Below are positions 38,131 to 46,860 of a stretch of DNA of 64,000 bases, in pieces. This stretch comes from RYN-230 sp963829725 (GTDB taxonomy: Bacteria; Actinomycetota; Actinomycetes; Streptosporangiales; Streptosporangiaceae): the NCBI GenBank assembly GCA_963829725.1, contig CAWHJW010000005.1:372001-436000 (forward strand), written 5' to 3'. The notes under the pieces were generated by a model. It saw nothing but the letters and a program-made list of their open reading frames with translations. It made no database searches and was not told where the DNA came from. The first letter of the stretch is position 1. Every line of letters starts with the position of its first letter. A program made the translations under genes and the position numbers.

Positions 38131-39018
38131 GTGACATACGCGGTTGCCGGCGCAGGCCACCCCCCTCCCGACGCAGGCCACCCCCCTCCCGGCACGGGCC
38201 GCCCCTCGGCCGGGCACCTGGCCGAGCTGGCGGGCTTGCTGTCCGGCGGTGGCGTGCTCGTGCTGAGCGGCGCCGGCCTGTCCACCGAATCCGGGATTCC
38301 CGACTACCGGGGGCCAACGGGCCTGGCCCGCCGTGCCCAGCCAATGACCTATCAGGCGTTCACCGGCTCGGCGGCGGCCCGGCAGCGTTACTGGGCGCGC
38401 AGCCACCTGGGCTGGCGGCATATCGCGGCCGCCGCGCCGAACCGCGGTCACCACGCGGTTGCCGGGCTGCAGCGCCGCGGACTGCTCGCCGGGATCATCA
38501 CCCAGAACGTGGACGGCCTGCACCAGGCGGCCGGCGCCCGCGACGTCATCGAACTGCACGGCAACCTCAGCCGGGTAGCCTGCCTCGGCTGCGGCCAGCG
38601 CACCGCGCGCGCCGCCCTGGACCTGCGGCTGCGCGCCGCGAACGCCGCCTGGGACGCCACGGTCAGCCAGCTGAACCCGGACGGCGACGCGACCCTGGCC
38701 GACGAGGCGGAACACCGGTTCCAGGTGGTGGACTGCCTGCGCTGCGGCGGCCTGCTCAAACCGGACGTGGTGTTCTTCGGCGAGAACGTGCCGCCGCCCC
38801 GGGTGGCCGACTGCTACCGGCTGGTCGAGGCGGCCAGGGCGCTGCTCGTCCTGGGTTCCTCGCTCACCGTGATGTCCGGGTACCGGTTCGTCCGGCGGGC
38901 GGCCGCCGTGGGCCTGCCGGTGGCGATCATCAACCAGGGCCCGACCCGGGGTGACGGGGACGCGCTGCTCACCGTGGACGCGCCACTGGGTGCCATGCTG
39001 AGCGCGCTCGCGGGGTAG
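38131..39018 (+). CDS. Sir2-family NAD-dependent protein deacylase
   Basis: 295 aa from GTG 38131. NAD-binding GAGLSTESGIPDYRGP, catalytic IITQNVDGLHQAAGA with IELHGNLSRVACLGCG (active His), two zinc Cys pairs (CLGCG and CLRCG), KPDVVFFGENVPPP, and LVLGSSLTVMSGYRFV with AIINQGPTRGD. It therefore looks like an active class II/IV sirtuin that removes acyl groups from lysines such as in acetyl-CoA synthetase. The N-terminus carries a seven-residue repeat (AGHPPPD twice). The acetate-type transporter lies 600 bp upstream, though separated by terminators. Confidence 0.93.
   Translation: MTYAVAGAGHPPPDAGHPPPGTGRPSAGHLAELAGLLSGGGVLVLSGAGLSTESGIPDYRGPTGLARRAQPMTYQAFTGSAAARQRYWARSHLGWRHIAAAAPNRGHHAVAGLQRRGLLAGIITQNVDGLHQAAGARDVIELHGNLSRVACLGCGQRTARAALDLRLRAANAAWDATVSQLNPDGDATLADEAEHRFQVVDCLRCGGLLKPDVVFFGENVPPPRVADCYRLVEAARALLVLGSSLTVMSGYRFVRRAAAVGLPVAIINQGPTRGDGDALLTVDAPLGAMLSALAG
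38152..38193 (+). repeat. 21-bp tandem in-frame repeat in the sirtuin gene
   Basis: Two copies of GCAGGCCACCCCCCTCCCG + 2 bases (38152-38172 and 38173-38193, differing at the end) encode AGHPPPD AGHPPPG. Confidence 0.9.
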
Positions 39019-39051
39019 CTCCCGCCTGGACTGTCCGGCTCACTCCGGCCC

Positions 39052-39140
39052 CGGATCAGCCCGGCCCGGATCAGCCCGGCCCGGCTCAGCCCGGCCCGGC
39101 TCAGTTCGGCCCGGCTCAGTTCGGCCCGGCTCAGTTCGGG
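39052..39140. repeat. 15-bp tandem array spanning the LON-gene stop codon
   Basis: About six copies of CGG(A/C)TCAG(C/T)(C/T)CGGCC from 39052 to 39140. The first copy in gene direction contains the TGA of the LON-domain gene at 39131-39133. As the unit is 15 bp, every further copy supplies another in-frame TGA. Confidence 0.95.
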
Positions 39141-39799
39141 TTGTACGGCGAGTTCCGCAGGTCGGGAGCGGGCGTGGCGGTGAGCGAGCGGAGCAAGGTG
39201 ACCTCGCGGGTCAGCATCGCCCGCTCGCTGATGAGCCGGTGCAGCGCATCCGGCTCGGCCAGCAGCGCCTGCCGGGCCGGCAGTTCCAGGATCATCGACG
39301 AGGCGACCAGGTAGGACAGCCCGACCGGCTCGTCCGGCAGCTCTGGCACGTTCACCTGGACCGATTCCCGGATGCCCAGCGCCTCGATGTACCGGCGGAA
39401 CGCCGCCTGCACCGAGCGGGCGGCGAGGGCCGCCGCGGACTCCTCGCCGGTCTCCTCGCCCAGCAGGTCCACCTCGCCCGTGAGATAGGGCTGTGAGTCG
39501 TCCAGGCTGGCCAGCCGGAACCGCTGGGTGCCCACGGTCACCAGGTCGTACCGGCCGTCCTCGTGCTCGGCGACCCGGCGGAACGTGGCGGTGCAGCCCA
39601 CGTCGTACAGCGCGGAAATGCCGTCGATCCCGGTCTCCCGGCCCTTGCGGATGGCGATGACCCCGAACTGCCGCGGCTCGGGCTCGTCCAGCAGGTCCTG
39701 GACGAGCTGCCGGTACCGGTCCTCGAAGATGTGCAGCGGCAGCAGCAGGCCGGGGTAAAGGACGGTGCCGAGCGGGAACAGCGGCACCGTCTGCGTCAT
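39131..39799 (-). CDS. LON substrate-binding domain protein
   Basis: 222 aa starting ATG 39799, without ATPase or protease domains. LON N-domain motifs: VPLFPLGTVLYPGLLLPLHI, FEDRYRQLVQDLL, FGVIAIRKGRETG, DVGCTATFRRVAEHEDGRYD, VTVGTQRFRLASL and LSYLVASSMILELPARQALL. Stand-alone LON domains may act as adaptors or have cereblon-like folds; function unknown. There is no Shine-Dalgarno, but TAGTCT ends 6 nt before the ATG, indicating a leaderless transcript. The stop lies in the tandem array. Confidence 0.92.
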   Translation of the reverse strand: MTQTVPLFPLGTVLYPGLLLPLHIFEDRYRQLVQDLLDEPEPRQFGVIAIRKGRETGIDGISALYDVGCTATFRRVAEHEDGRYDLVTVGTQRFRLASLDDSQPYLTGEVDLLGEETGEESAAALAARSVQAAFRRYIEALGIRESVQVNVPELPDEPVGLSYLVASSMILELPARQALLAEPDALHRLISERAMLTREVTLLRSLTATPAPDLRNSPYNPN

Positions 39800-39986
39800 G
39801 ACCTGAGACTATGCGGGCTGTGATCAGCGGGCCAGCCCGGGGCCCGGCTCGGCAAGGAGCCAAAGGGCCTGCCGGCCAGGGACCTCGGCCCGTGCCGTGC
39901 CCGGCCGCGGCCGGGCACGGTGAGAGCAAGCGCTGCGCGGCGGCCGTGCCGCGGGCATCCGAGGCCGATGCGTACCGGAGGCTGAC

Positions 39987-40416
39987 ATGGCAGCACATCC
40001 GATCGATCACGCTGGGCTGGAAACTCTGCCGTTCGACGCCTGCCTGGACCTGCTCGCGTCCGTTCCGCTGGGCCGGGCTCGCCTTCTCCTGCGACGGTGA
40101 AGTGGTGGTGCTCCCGGTGAACCATGTCATGGACGGCCAGGACATCGTCTTCCGCGCCACCCAGGGCTCCAAGCTCACCGCGGCCGAGCAGCAGGACCTG
40201 GTCTCCTTCGAGGCCGACCACTACGACGAGGGGACCCGTTACGGCTGGAGCGTCCTGGTCACCGGCCGCGCCAGCGTCGTCTACGACGAGGCCGAGAGCC
40301 GGCGGCTCGGCGACCTGGGGCTGGAACCCTGGGTGAGCGGGGTGCCGCGCCCGTTCTGGATCCGGATCCGCCCGACCTCGGTGTCCGGGCGCCGGACTCC
40401 GGAACCCGCCAGCTGA
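39987..40416 (+). CDS. Pyridoxamine 5'-phosphate oxidase-like flavin-binding protein, one frameshift
   Basis: About 142 aa from ATG 39987 (CCGGAGG upstream). Start in one frame (MAAHPIDHAGLETLPFDACL, DLLASVPLGR), then one extra G near 40075-40078 shifts to LAFSCDGEVVVLPVNHVMDG, IVFRATQGSKLTAAEQQDLV, SFEADHYDEGTRYGWSVLVT, GRASVVYDEAE. This split-barrel fold binds FMN or F420; many actinobacterial members act on unknown substrates. The unshifted sequence matches the family precisely, which argues for a recent or artefactual insertion. Confidence 0.85.
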
Positions 40417-40723
40417 CCGCCGTCCGGCGGCACCGCCGCCGCCACGCGGCCTTATGCTGGCCAGCACCGGCTACCTGGTAGATGGCCCGGCCATGGCGAA
40501 GTTCAGCTGCGCCCGGCTGAGTCCCGCCGGATACTGGCAGCCACGCCCGGCCGGAAAGGCGAAGACCCTCTTTCCCGGCGGAATTACATATTTCAGGACC
40601 AGAGCCATTATGGGTTGTCCCGCTGGTTCGCCGGGCAACGGGATGGCCAGGCTTCCGCTCCCCCGGCCGGCTGTGCGACCATGGACCGAACGCCGTTCGG
40701 CTCCTTGCGGAAGGTGGTCACTC

Positions 40724-42043
40724 GTGCCCGCAGGCGGCCCTTCCCGCGGTGGCCCGGCCACCCGCATCCCGGCCACCGCAGCCACGGCCGGGCCGGCGCC
40801 GGCCGCCCCTGCGGTGAACCTGTCCGACGACGCGTTCTGGGCGCTGCCCCTCACTGACCGGCACGCGGCCTTCGCGGCGCTGCGGCGCCTGCCCCGGCCG
40901 CCGTTCTTCGCCGAGCCGGCGGTGCCGTTCGCCGATCCAGGCCGGGGCTATTATGCGCTGGTCCGGCACGCTGACGTGGCCGAGGCCAGCCGGAACCCGG
41001 CGGTGTTCTCCTCGGGGAAGGGCGCGACCAGCGTCGTCAACCTGCCAGTGGAATTCAACGAGTACTTCGGCTCCATGATCAACGTGGACGATCCCCGGCA
41101 CGCCCGGCTGCGCCGGATCGTGTCCCGGGCGTTCACCCCCCGCATGATCAGGAAATTCGAGGACGACGTGTGCAGGGTGGCCGCCGCGGTCGTGGACGGC
41201 CTGCTGGCAGACGGCCCGGGTGACTACGTCGAGCAGGTCGCCGCCCGCATCCCGCTCACCGTGATCTGCCAGATGATGGGGATCCCGGAGAGCAGCCATG
41301 ACATGGTGCTGCGCGACACCAACATCATCCTGTCCGGCTCGGACCCCGATTTCCTCAGTGAGGATGCGGACGAGGCAGTGGGCCAGTTGCTCGGGGCCGG
41401 CCAGGAACTGGCCGAACTGGTCACCGAGCTCCGCGAGGCCCGGCTGCGGGAGCCCGCCGACGACCTGATTACCGCGCTGGCGCTGGCCAACATCGACGGG
41501 GAGCAGCTGACCAGCGCCGAGCTCGCCTCGTTCTTCGTGCTGCTGGTGGTGGCCGGCAACGAGACCACCCGCACCGCCCTCTCGCACGCGCTGGTCCTGC
41601 TCACCGAGAACCCGGCGCAGCGGGCACTGCTCCGGGCCGATTTCGAAGCCAGGATCGGCGGCGCGGTCGAGGAGGTGGTCCGGATGGCCTCCCCGGTCAT
41701 GTTCATGCGGCGCACGCTGGCCTGTGACTACTCGATGAACGGGCAGGACTACCACCGCGGTGACAAGGTGGCGCTGTTCTACTGGTCGGCCAACTACGAC
41801 GAGGACCTGTTCCCCGACGGGGAGGTCTTCGACATCACCCGCGCGCCGAACCCGCACCTCGGTTTCGGTGCCGCGGGCCCGCACTTCTGCCTGGGCGCGC
41901 ACCTGGCCCGGCGGGAGATCACCGTCACGCTCCGCGAGCTTCTGAGCCGCGTCCCGGACATCAGCGCGGCCGCGCCCCCGGACCGGCTCCGGTCCAGCTT
42001 CATCAACGGCATCAAGCGCCTGGACTGCACCTTCACCAGCTGA
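40724..42043 (+). CDS. Cytochrome P450 (CYP124/125/142-like)
   Basis: Haem monooxygenase of about 439 aa from GTG 40724 (AAGGTGG upstream; the open frame extends to 40454 without support). Helix I VVAGNETTRTALSHAL, K-helix EEVVRMASPVMFMRRTLACD, and haem loop FGAAGPHFCLGAHLARREI with the axial Cys. MINVDDPRHARLRRIVSRAF and YHRGDKVALFYWSANYDEDL resemble the mycobacterial sterol and fatty-acid hydroxylases CYP124, CYP125 and CYP142. No ferredoxin or sterol genes are adjacent. Substrate not determined. Confidence 0.92.
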   Translation: MPAGGPSRGGPATRIPATAATAGPAPAAPAVNLSDDAFWALPLTDRHAAFAALRRLPRPPFFAEPAVPFADPGRGYYALVRHADVAEASRNPAVFSSGKGATSVVNLPVEFNEYFGSMINVDDPRHARLRRIVSRAFTPRMIRKFEDDVCRVAAAVVDGLLADGPGDYVEQVAARIPLTVICQMMGIPESSHDMVLRDTNIILSGSDPDFLSEDADEAVGQLLGAGQELAELVTELREARLREPADDLITALALANIDGEQLTSAELASFFVLLVVAGNETTRTALSHALVLLTENPAQRALLRADFEARIGGAVEEVVRMASPVMFMRRTLACDYSMNGQDYHRGDKVALFYWSANYDEDLFPDGEVFDITRAPNPHLGFGAAGPHFCLGAHLARREITVTLRELLSRVPDISAAAPPDRLRSSFINGIKRLDCTFTS

Positions 42044-42345
42044 ACGGCCGGCCCGGGGCACTCACCTCCCCCGGTCCAGGGCCGCATAGCCACCCGGCCT
42101 TGCCTCAATCTGGTAACGAAACGTAATTGATTGATGGCGGAGTGTATAACTAGAACCCCCTGGCTTACCGGGGGCTGCGCGTCATGGGGGTGTTACCTGC
42201 CCTGCCTGGCCGCCGGGCTCGCCCGTGAGGGTCCCGGCAGGCTGGCGGCACGGCAGGACGGCGCAGGACGCGAGAGCCGAGGGGGACCTTCGTCCATTGG
42301 GCGGCGCTACTCGGGGGCGTGGCGCCGCCCAGGACGAAGGTGCAG
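42044..42345. other. Intergenic region with AT-rich promoter-like patch
   Basis: 302 bases between converging genes. The AT-rich patch 42112-42150 includes GTAATTGATTGATGG and TATAAC (42143-42148), an apparent -10 on the plus strand pointing at no gene. It is followed by a small hairpin CCCCC-loop-CGGGGG (42154-42174) and then by the large terminator at 42286. A small non-coding RNA is possible but unproven. Confidence 0.35.
42286..42341. terminator. Long two-part hairpin terminator after the dehydratase gene
   Basis: Outer arms ACCTTCGTCC (42286-42295)/GGACGAAGGT (42332-42341) and inner arms GGGCGGCG (42299-42306)/CGCCGCCC (42323-42330), 4 bp past the minus-strand gene ending at 42346. Confidence 0.75.
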
Positions 42346-42624
42346 TCAGGCCAGCGCGCTGATCTTCCTGGCCAGCGCGAAGTCCGCCGCGGTCAGGCCG
42401 CCCGCCGAGTGGGTGGACAGGGTCAGCGTCACCCGGTTCCACTGGATCAGCAGGTCAGGATGGTGGTTGACCTGCTCAGCCAGGTACCCCACCGCACCCG
42501 CGTAGAGCATCGCGGCCCGGAAGTCGGCCAGCTTGACGGTGGCAGAGATGGCGTCCCCGTCCCGGGTCCAGCCCGGCAGGGTGGCGAGTTCGGCATCGAC
42601 GTCGGCGTCGGAGAGCAGTTCCAT
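42346..42624 (-). CDS. phhB: 4a-hydroxytetrahydrobiopterin dehydratase (pterin-4a-carbinolamine dehydratase)
   Basis: 92 aa from ATG 42624; longer frame to 42759 is antisense overlap. Family motifs: ELATLPGWTRDGDAISATVK, FRAAMLYAGAVGYLAEQVNH, catalytic HHPDLLIQWNRVTLTLSTHS and GGLTAADFALARKI. The enzyme recycles pterin cofactor or acts as a small transcription cofactor. No aromatic amino acid hydroxylase is nearby. TAGGCT lies 8 nt before the ATG, suggesting a leaderless mRNA. Confidence 0.95.
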   Translation of the reverse strand: MELLSDADVDAELATLPGWTRDGDAISATVKLADFRAAMLYAGAVGYLAEQVNHHPDLLIQWNRVTLTLSTHSAGGLTAADFALARKISALA

Positions 42625-42646
42625 GTCCGCCGAGCCTAACGGCGCC

Positions 42647-43666
42647 TCAGGGCACCCACCAGAGCCGGGATGGCGCCGTGCTGCACGAGCCGACATCGAC
42701 CGCGGTGCCCACGGTGGTCGAGGCCCCGGGGTCACGCAGGCAGCGCGCGGACCCGGCATTGCGCAGCTCGCCGTTGCCCTGCGCGGCCCACTGCTGTGCG
42801 CTGCTGCCGTCGCAGGCGCTCAGCACCACGCTGGCGTTCCCGGCCGCCGAGGCGACTGCCAGGCAGTACCTGCCATCCCGGATGGTCTGCCCGGATATGC
42901 CCCATTGCTGGCGCCGGGTACCGCTGCCGCACGCGGTGGTGACGGCGTCCGCACCCTGGGCGTACTTGACCCGGGACAGGCAGACGCCGGGGACCCCGCT
43001 CGGGACCGTGCCGACGTGCAGGCTGCTCACGGCCGCCTGCGCGCCGGCCAGGTAGTGGCTGTAGACCCCGCTGGTGTAAGTCGCCCACGGGGTGAAGCTC
43101 TGGCCATCGCGGCTGATGACATAGCCGCCGTCCGCGTTGCACCGCGAGCTGAAGGCACAGGTATCGGGAATGTTGGCCCAGGCCTGGTTGCTGATCTGCC
43201 ACAGCCCGCGGTCGTAGGTGCCCGTGCAGCTCACCGGCGGGTAGTAGCCGTCCTGCCCCGACGTGCTGCAGTAGTAGACGGTCGCCCGCCCCGCCGACTC
43301 GGCCATGCAGATGGCACTGGCCACCACCAGGCTCCCGTTCCGCGCGTTGTTGGCCCAGCCCGCCGCGGTCGCGTAGCGGACGCAGGTCTGCGCGGCCGCG
43401 GCCGCCTGCGCACGGGTCAGGATCCGGCCGAACGCACCCCGCGGGTTGACCGACGCGGGCCGCATCCGGGGCGGCGCCTGGCCGGTGCGGCCCGCTAGCT
43501 GCGGCCCGTGCTGCCCGCCCACCTGGGCCAGGGCGGCGTGGCGGCCAGGCGGCACGCCCGGGTGCTGGCTGGACGCGGTGGCCGCGAAGCCGGCCCAGGC
43601 GATGACCACGGCGACGGCCGCCGCGCATCCGCAGCACAGCATGGTGCGGAAGATGCGGGTGGTCAT
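42647..43666 (-). CDS. Secreted lysozyme-like transglycosylase with ricin-type lectin domain
   Basis: 339 aa from ATG 43666 with GAGGGG 9 nt upstream. Signal peptide/anchor (TMLCCGCAAAVAVVIAWAGF), Pro/Arg linker, a lysozyme-fold domain with SAICMAESAGRATVYY (likely catalytic Glu), TYDRGLWQISNQAWANIPDT and AWATYTSGVYSHYL, then a C-terminal ricin-B lectin domain with the repeated QxW motifs QQWGISG, QQWAAQG and RLWWVP. Predicted to cut peptidoglycan outside the cell while the lectin binds glycan. Many Cys pairs suggest disulfides. A hairpin (43687-43705) lies just before the ribosome-binding site. Confidence 0.88.
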   Translation of the reverse strand: MTTRIFRTMLCCGCAAAVAVVIAWAGFAATASSQHPGVPPGRHAALAQVGGQHGPQLAGRTGQAPPRMRPASVNPRGAFGRILTRAQAAAAAQTCVRYATAAGWANNARNGSLVVASAICMAESAGRATVYYCSTSGQDGYYPPVSCTGTYDRGLWQISNQAWANIPDTCAFSSRCNADGGYVISRDGQSFTPWATYTSGVYSHYLAGAQAAVSSLHVGTVPSGVPGVCLSRVKYAQGADAVTTACGSGTRRQQWGISGQTIRDGRYCLAVASAAGNASVVLSACDGSSAQQWAAQGNGELRNAGSARCLRDPGASTTVGTAVDVGSCSTAPSRLWWVP

Positions 43667-44035
43667 GATCGGATCCCCTCGGACAGGGCGGGAGAGGCTC
43701 CCGCCAACCGAGCCCGGCGGTCCTGGCCGGGCCGTGGGGTTCACCTACTGACTACATAAAGACATCGGGGCAATACGTTATGTGACTACACGACCCGTAC
43801 CTACCCGGCTCAATTCCTGCTGAACGTCCCGGGCCGGAATCCTGGCCGCCCCGTCATCAATGTGGCCGCAGGCCACAGATCTGCCTGCGGTGCGATCGCC
43901 CCCTGACCGGGGGCCGAGCCGGTAAGCTGAGCGGGCCACACCACCTGGTGCAGCGCCGCCTCAGGCGGCCCGGCCTGGTCCGCCCCGGCCCGGCCCGCAC
44001 CGGCCAGCTGCCGGACCGGTCCTGGAGTGCCCCCG
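43667..44035. other. Divergent intergenic region upstream of gcvT
   Basis: 369 bases. Near the lysozyme gene is a perfect 8-bp hairpin GGCGGGAG/CTCCCGCC (43687-43705) in the mRNA leader, and an AT-rich patch (43745-43790) that likely holds that gene's promoter. Toward gcvT, GTAAGCT (43922-43928) is a possible -10. I looked for a glycine riboswitch before gcvT and did not find its conserved elements. Confidence 0.4.
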
Positions 44036-45178
44036 ATGATCACGCCTCACCCCGCGAAGCCGCGGGAGACCCCGCTGCGCCGCGTGCACGAGCGCCTCGG
44101 CGCGACGATGACCGATTTCGCCGGCTGGCTGATGCCACTGCGCTACCGCAGCGAGACCGCGGAGCACCTGGCCGTCCGGGCCAGCGCCGGGCTGTTCGAC
44201 CTGTCCCATATGGGCGAGATCGCCGTCCGCGGGCCGGGGGCGGCCGGCGCCCTGGACTACGCCCTGACCGGCGATGCGTCCGCGATACCGCCCGGGCGGG
44301 CCCGGTACACCATGATCTGCGCGGCCGACGGCGGCATCCTCGACGACCTCATCGTCTACCGGCTCGCCGGTGAGGAGTTCCTGGTCGTGGCGAACGCCGC
44401 CAACACGCCGGTGGTGCTCACCGCGCTGCGCGACCGGGCCGCCGGGCACGACGCCCAGGTGGCCGACGACACCGACGGCTACGCGCTGATCGCCCTGCAG
44501 GGGCCGGCCGCGGCCGCCATCCTGGCCCCGCTCGCCTCCGCCGGCCTGGATGGCCTGCGGTACTACGCCAGCCAGCCTGCCCGGGTGGCCGGCCATCAGG
44601 TGCTGCTGGCCCGGACCGGCTACACCGGGGAGGACGGCTTCGAGCTGTTCGCCGCGCCCGCGGACGCGGAGCCGCTGTGGGCCGCGCTGAGCAGCGCCGG
44701 GGCCGGGGCGGGGCTGGTCCCGGCGGGCCTGGCCGCCCGGGACACCCTGCGGCTGGAAGCCGGCATGCCGCTGTACGGCAACGAACTCGGGCCCGATGTG
44801 ACCCCGTACCAGGCCGGCCTGGGGCGGGTGGTCAAGCTCGGCAAGCCCGGCGATTTCGTCGGCCGCGCGGCGCTGGCCGCGGCGGCCGCGGAGGCACCCC
44901 GCCAGGTGCTGGCCGGGCTGCGCGCCGAGACCCGCCGGGTGCCCCGGCACGGATACACCGTGCTGTGGGACGGCCAGCCGTGCGGGACGGTGACCAGCGG
45001 CGCGCCCTCCCCCACCCTGGGCGTGCCCATCGCCATGGCCTACCTCGACGCCGGGGTGGCCGGCCAGGCCGCGGATGCGGAGCAGGGACGGCTCGCTACC
45101 GACATCCGGGGACGCGCCGAGCCGGCCCGGCTGACCCCGCTGCCCTTCTACCATCGGGACAGCCGTCCGCCACGATGA
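44036..45178 (+). CDS. gcvT: Glycine cleavage system T protein (aminomethyltransferase)
   Basis: 380 aa from ATG 44036 (GGAG 8 nt upstream). Transfers the methylene group of glycine to tetrahydrofolate. Motifs: RRVHERLGATMTDFAGWLMP, GLFDLSHMGEIAVRGPGAAG, RYTMICAADGGILDDLIVYR, RTGYTGEDGFELFA, ARDTLRLEAGMPLYGNEL and the C-terminal barrel GTVTSGAPSPTLGVPIAMAY. gcvH follows after 58 bp; gcvP and the lipoamide dehydrogenase are not in the window. Confidence 0.96.
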   Translation: MITPHPAKPRETPLRRVHERLGATMTDFAGWLMPLRYRSETAEHLAVRASAGLFDLSHMGEIAVRGPGAAGALDYALTGDASAIPPGRARYTMICAADGGILDDLIVYRLAGEEFLVVANAANTPVVLTALRDRAAGHDAQVADDTDGYALIALQGPAAAAILAPLASAGLDGLRYYASQPARVAGHQVLLARTGYTGEDGFELFAAPADAEPLWAALSSAGAGAGLVPAGLAARDTLRLEAGMPLYGNELGPDVTPYQAGLGRVVKLGKPGDFVGRAALAAAAAEAPRQVLAGLRAETRRVPRHGYTVLWDGQPCGTVTSGAPSPTLGVPIAMAYLDAGVAGQAADAEQGRLATDIRGRAEPARLTPLPFYHRDSRPPR

Positions 45179-45236
45179 CCTCCGGCCGGGCCCTGGCCCG
45201 CCCGGGACGAGCAGATCCGCACAGGAGAGCGACCAG

Positions 45237-45623
45237 ATGACCGTTCCAGAGAATCTGCAGTACACCGCGGAACACGAGTGGGTGGCCATCGAGGGCAGCG
45301 TGGCCTCGGTCGGCATCACGGACTTCGCCCAGCAGGCACTGGGCGACGTGGTCTACGTCTCGGTGCCCGCAGCGGGCGAGACGGTGACAGCGAGCGAGCC
45401 GTGCGGTGAGGTGGAGTCCACCAAGTCGGTATCCGACCTCTACTCGCCAGTGGACGGTGAGGTGATCGAGGCCAACCCGGAAATCGAGGACGACCCGGGG
45501 CTGGTCAACACCGACCCGTACGGGGCGGGCTGGCTGCTCCGGATCCGGGTGGCGCAGGACGCCGAGCCGGCCGGGCTGCTCACCGCCGAGGAGTACGACG
45601 CGCTGACCAAAGAGCCCGAGTGA
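45237..45623 (+). CDS. gcvH: Glycine cleavage system H protein
   Basis: 128 aa from ATG 45237 with CAGGAGAG upstream. Carries the lipoyl arm: the lipoylated Lys lies in CGEVESTKSVSDLYSPVDGE. YTAEHEWVAIEGSVASVGIT at the N-terminus and NTDPYGAGWLLRIRVAQDAE near the end are typical. The stop overlaps the GTG of the next gene (GTGA), coupling it to a fold-III PLP enzyme. Confidence 0.97.
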   Translation: MTVPENLQYTAEHEWVAIEGSVASVGITDFAQQALGDVVYVSVPAAGETVTASEPCGEVESTKSVSDLYSPVDGEVIEANPEIEDDPGLVNTDPYGAGWLLRIRVAQDAEPAGLLTAEEYDALTKEPE

Positions 45624-46853
45624 GTCATCCGGCCCGCGCCGGGGACCCTCCGGGCCTGGATGGCCTGCGGCGCTACAACGCCGCCACCGCGCACCTGGAG
45701 CCGCCGTTCGCGGTGGTCGACCTGGCCGCGCTGCGGGCCAACGCCGCGGACATGGCCCGCCGGGCGGCCGGCAAGCCGATCCGGCTGGCCAGCAAGTCGG
45801 TGCGGTGCCGCGCGGTGCTCGCCGACGCCCTGGCCCTGGACGGCTTCCAGGGCATCCTGGCCTTCACCCTGCCGGAGGCGCTCTGGCTGGCCGACCAGGG
45901 CAGCTGTGACGACATCGTGGTCGCCTACCCGACCGCGGACCGCGCGGCCCTGGCCCGGCTGGCCAGCTACCCGGCGGCGGCCGCGGCGATCACGGTGATG
46001 GTGGACAGCCCCGACCACCTGGACCTCATCGAGAAGGCCATCGCGGCCGTGCCCGATCCCGCCCCGGTTCAGGTGTGCATCGACATCGACACGTCCTACC
46101 TGGCGCTGGGCGGACTGGTCCGGGCGGGGGCGCGCCGCTCGCCGGTCCGCACCCCGGCCGACGCGGCAGCACTGGCCCGGGACATCCTGGCGCGGCCCGG
46201 GCTCCGGCTGGCCGGCCTGATGGCGTACGAGGCACAGATCGCCGGCGTGGGTGACAAGCCAGGCGGACGGCCGTTGTACGCACGGGCCGTTCGGCTGATG
46301 CAGGGCCGGTCGGCGGCCGAACTCGCCGCGCGGCGCGCGGCCATCGCCGACGCGGTGCGCTCAGTGAGCCCGCTGCGGTTCGTCAACGGCGGCGGCACCG
46401 GCTCCATCGAGCGGACCGCTGCCGAGGCCGCGGTGACCGAGATCGGTGCCGGGTCCGGGCTGTACCAGCCGTGGCTGTTCGACAGTTACCGCGCCTTCTC
46501 CGGCCGGCCGGCCGCGCTGTTCGCGCTGCCGGTGGCCCGGCGGCCCGGGCCGGGGGTGGCGACCGTGGCGGGCGGCGGCTACGTGGCCTCCGGGCCGGCT
46601 CGACCGGAGCCGGCTCCCGCAGCCGTACCTGCCACCCGGACTGCGGCTGGACCGCCAGGAGGGGGCGGGTGAGGTGCAGACCCCGCTGCTGGGCCGGGCG
46701 GCGGACGGGCTGCGGGTCGGCGACCGGGTCTGGTTCCGGCACGCCAAGGCCGGTGAACTGTGCGAGCGGTTCAACGAGCTTCATCTCATCGACGGCACTG
46801 CGGTCACCGGGACCGTGCCGACCTACCGCGGCGAGGGCCAGTCGTTCGGCTGA
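45620..46853 (+). CDS. Fold-type III PLP enzyme (alanine racemase/D-threonine aldolase/D-serine dehydratase-like), one frameshift
   Basis: About 410 aa, starting GTG 45620 within the gcvH stop. N-terminal alanine-racemase barrel with the PLP Lys in KPIRLASKSVRCRAV, LGGLVRAGARRSPVRT, GLMAYEAQIAGVGDKP and FVNGGGTGSIERTA; C-terminal domain of D-serine dehydratase type with DRVWFRHAKAGELCERFNEL and a likely metal site (RFRHAKAGEL-type His and Cys). An extra base near 46594-46600 separates VASGPA from DRSRLPQPYLPPGLRLD. Association with the glycine cleavage genes suggests breakdown of a D-hydroxyamino acid to glycine or of D-serine, but the substrate is inferred only. Confidence 0.83.
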
Positions 46854-46860
46854 GTGGCCG

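Noticed and set aside
39019..39140. CRISPR array
   Set aside because: The repeats are contiguous 15-bp units without spacers, and no cas genes are present.
43667..43745. Cyclic di-AMP (ydaO) riboswitch before the secreted lysozyme gene
   Set aside because: The leader is too short and lacks the conserved core; only one small hairpin is present.
43745..44035. Glycine riboswitch upstream of gcvT
   Set aside because: The conserved glycine aptamer elements were not found in the leader.
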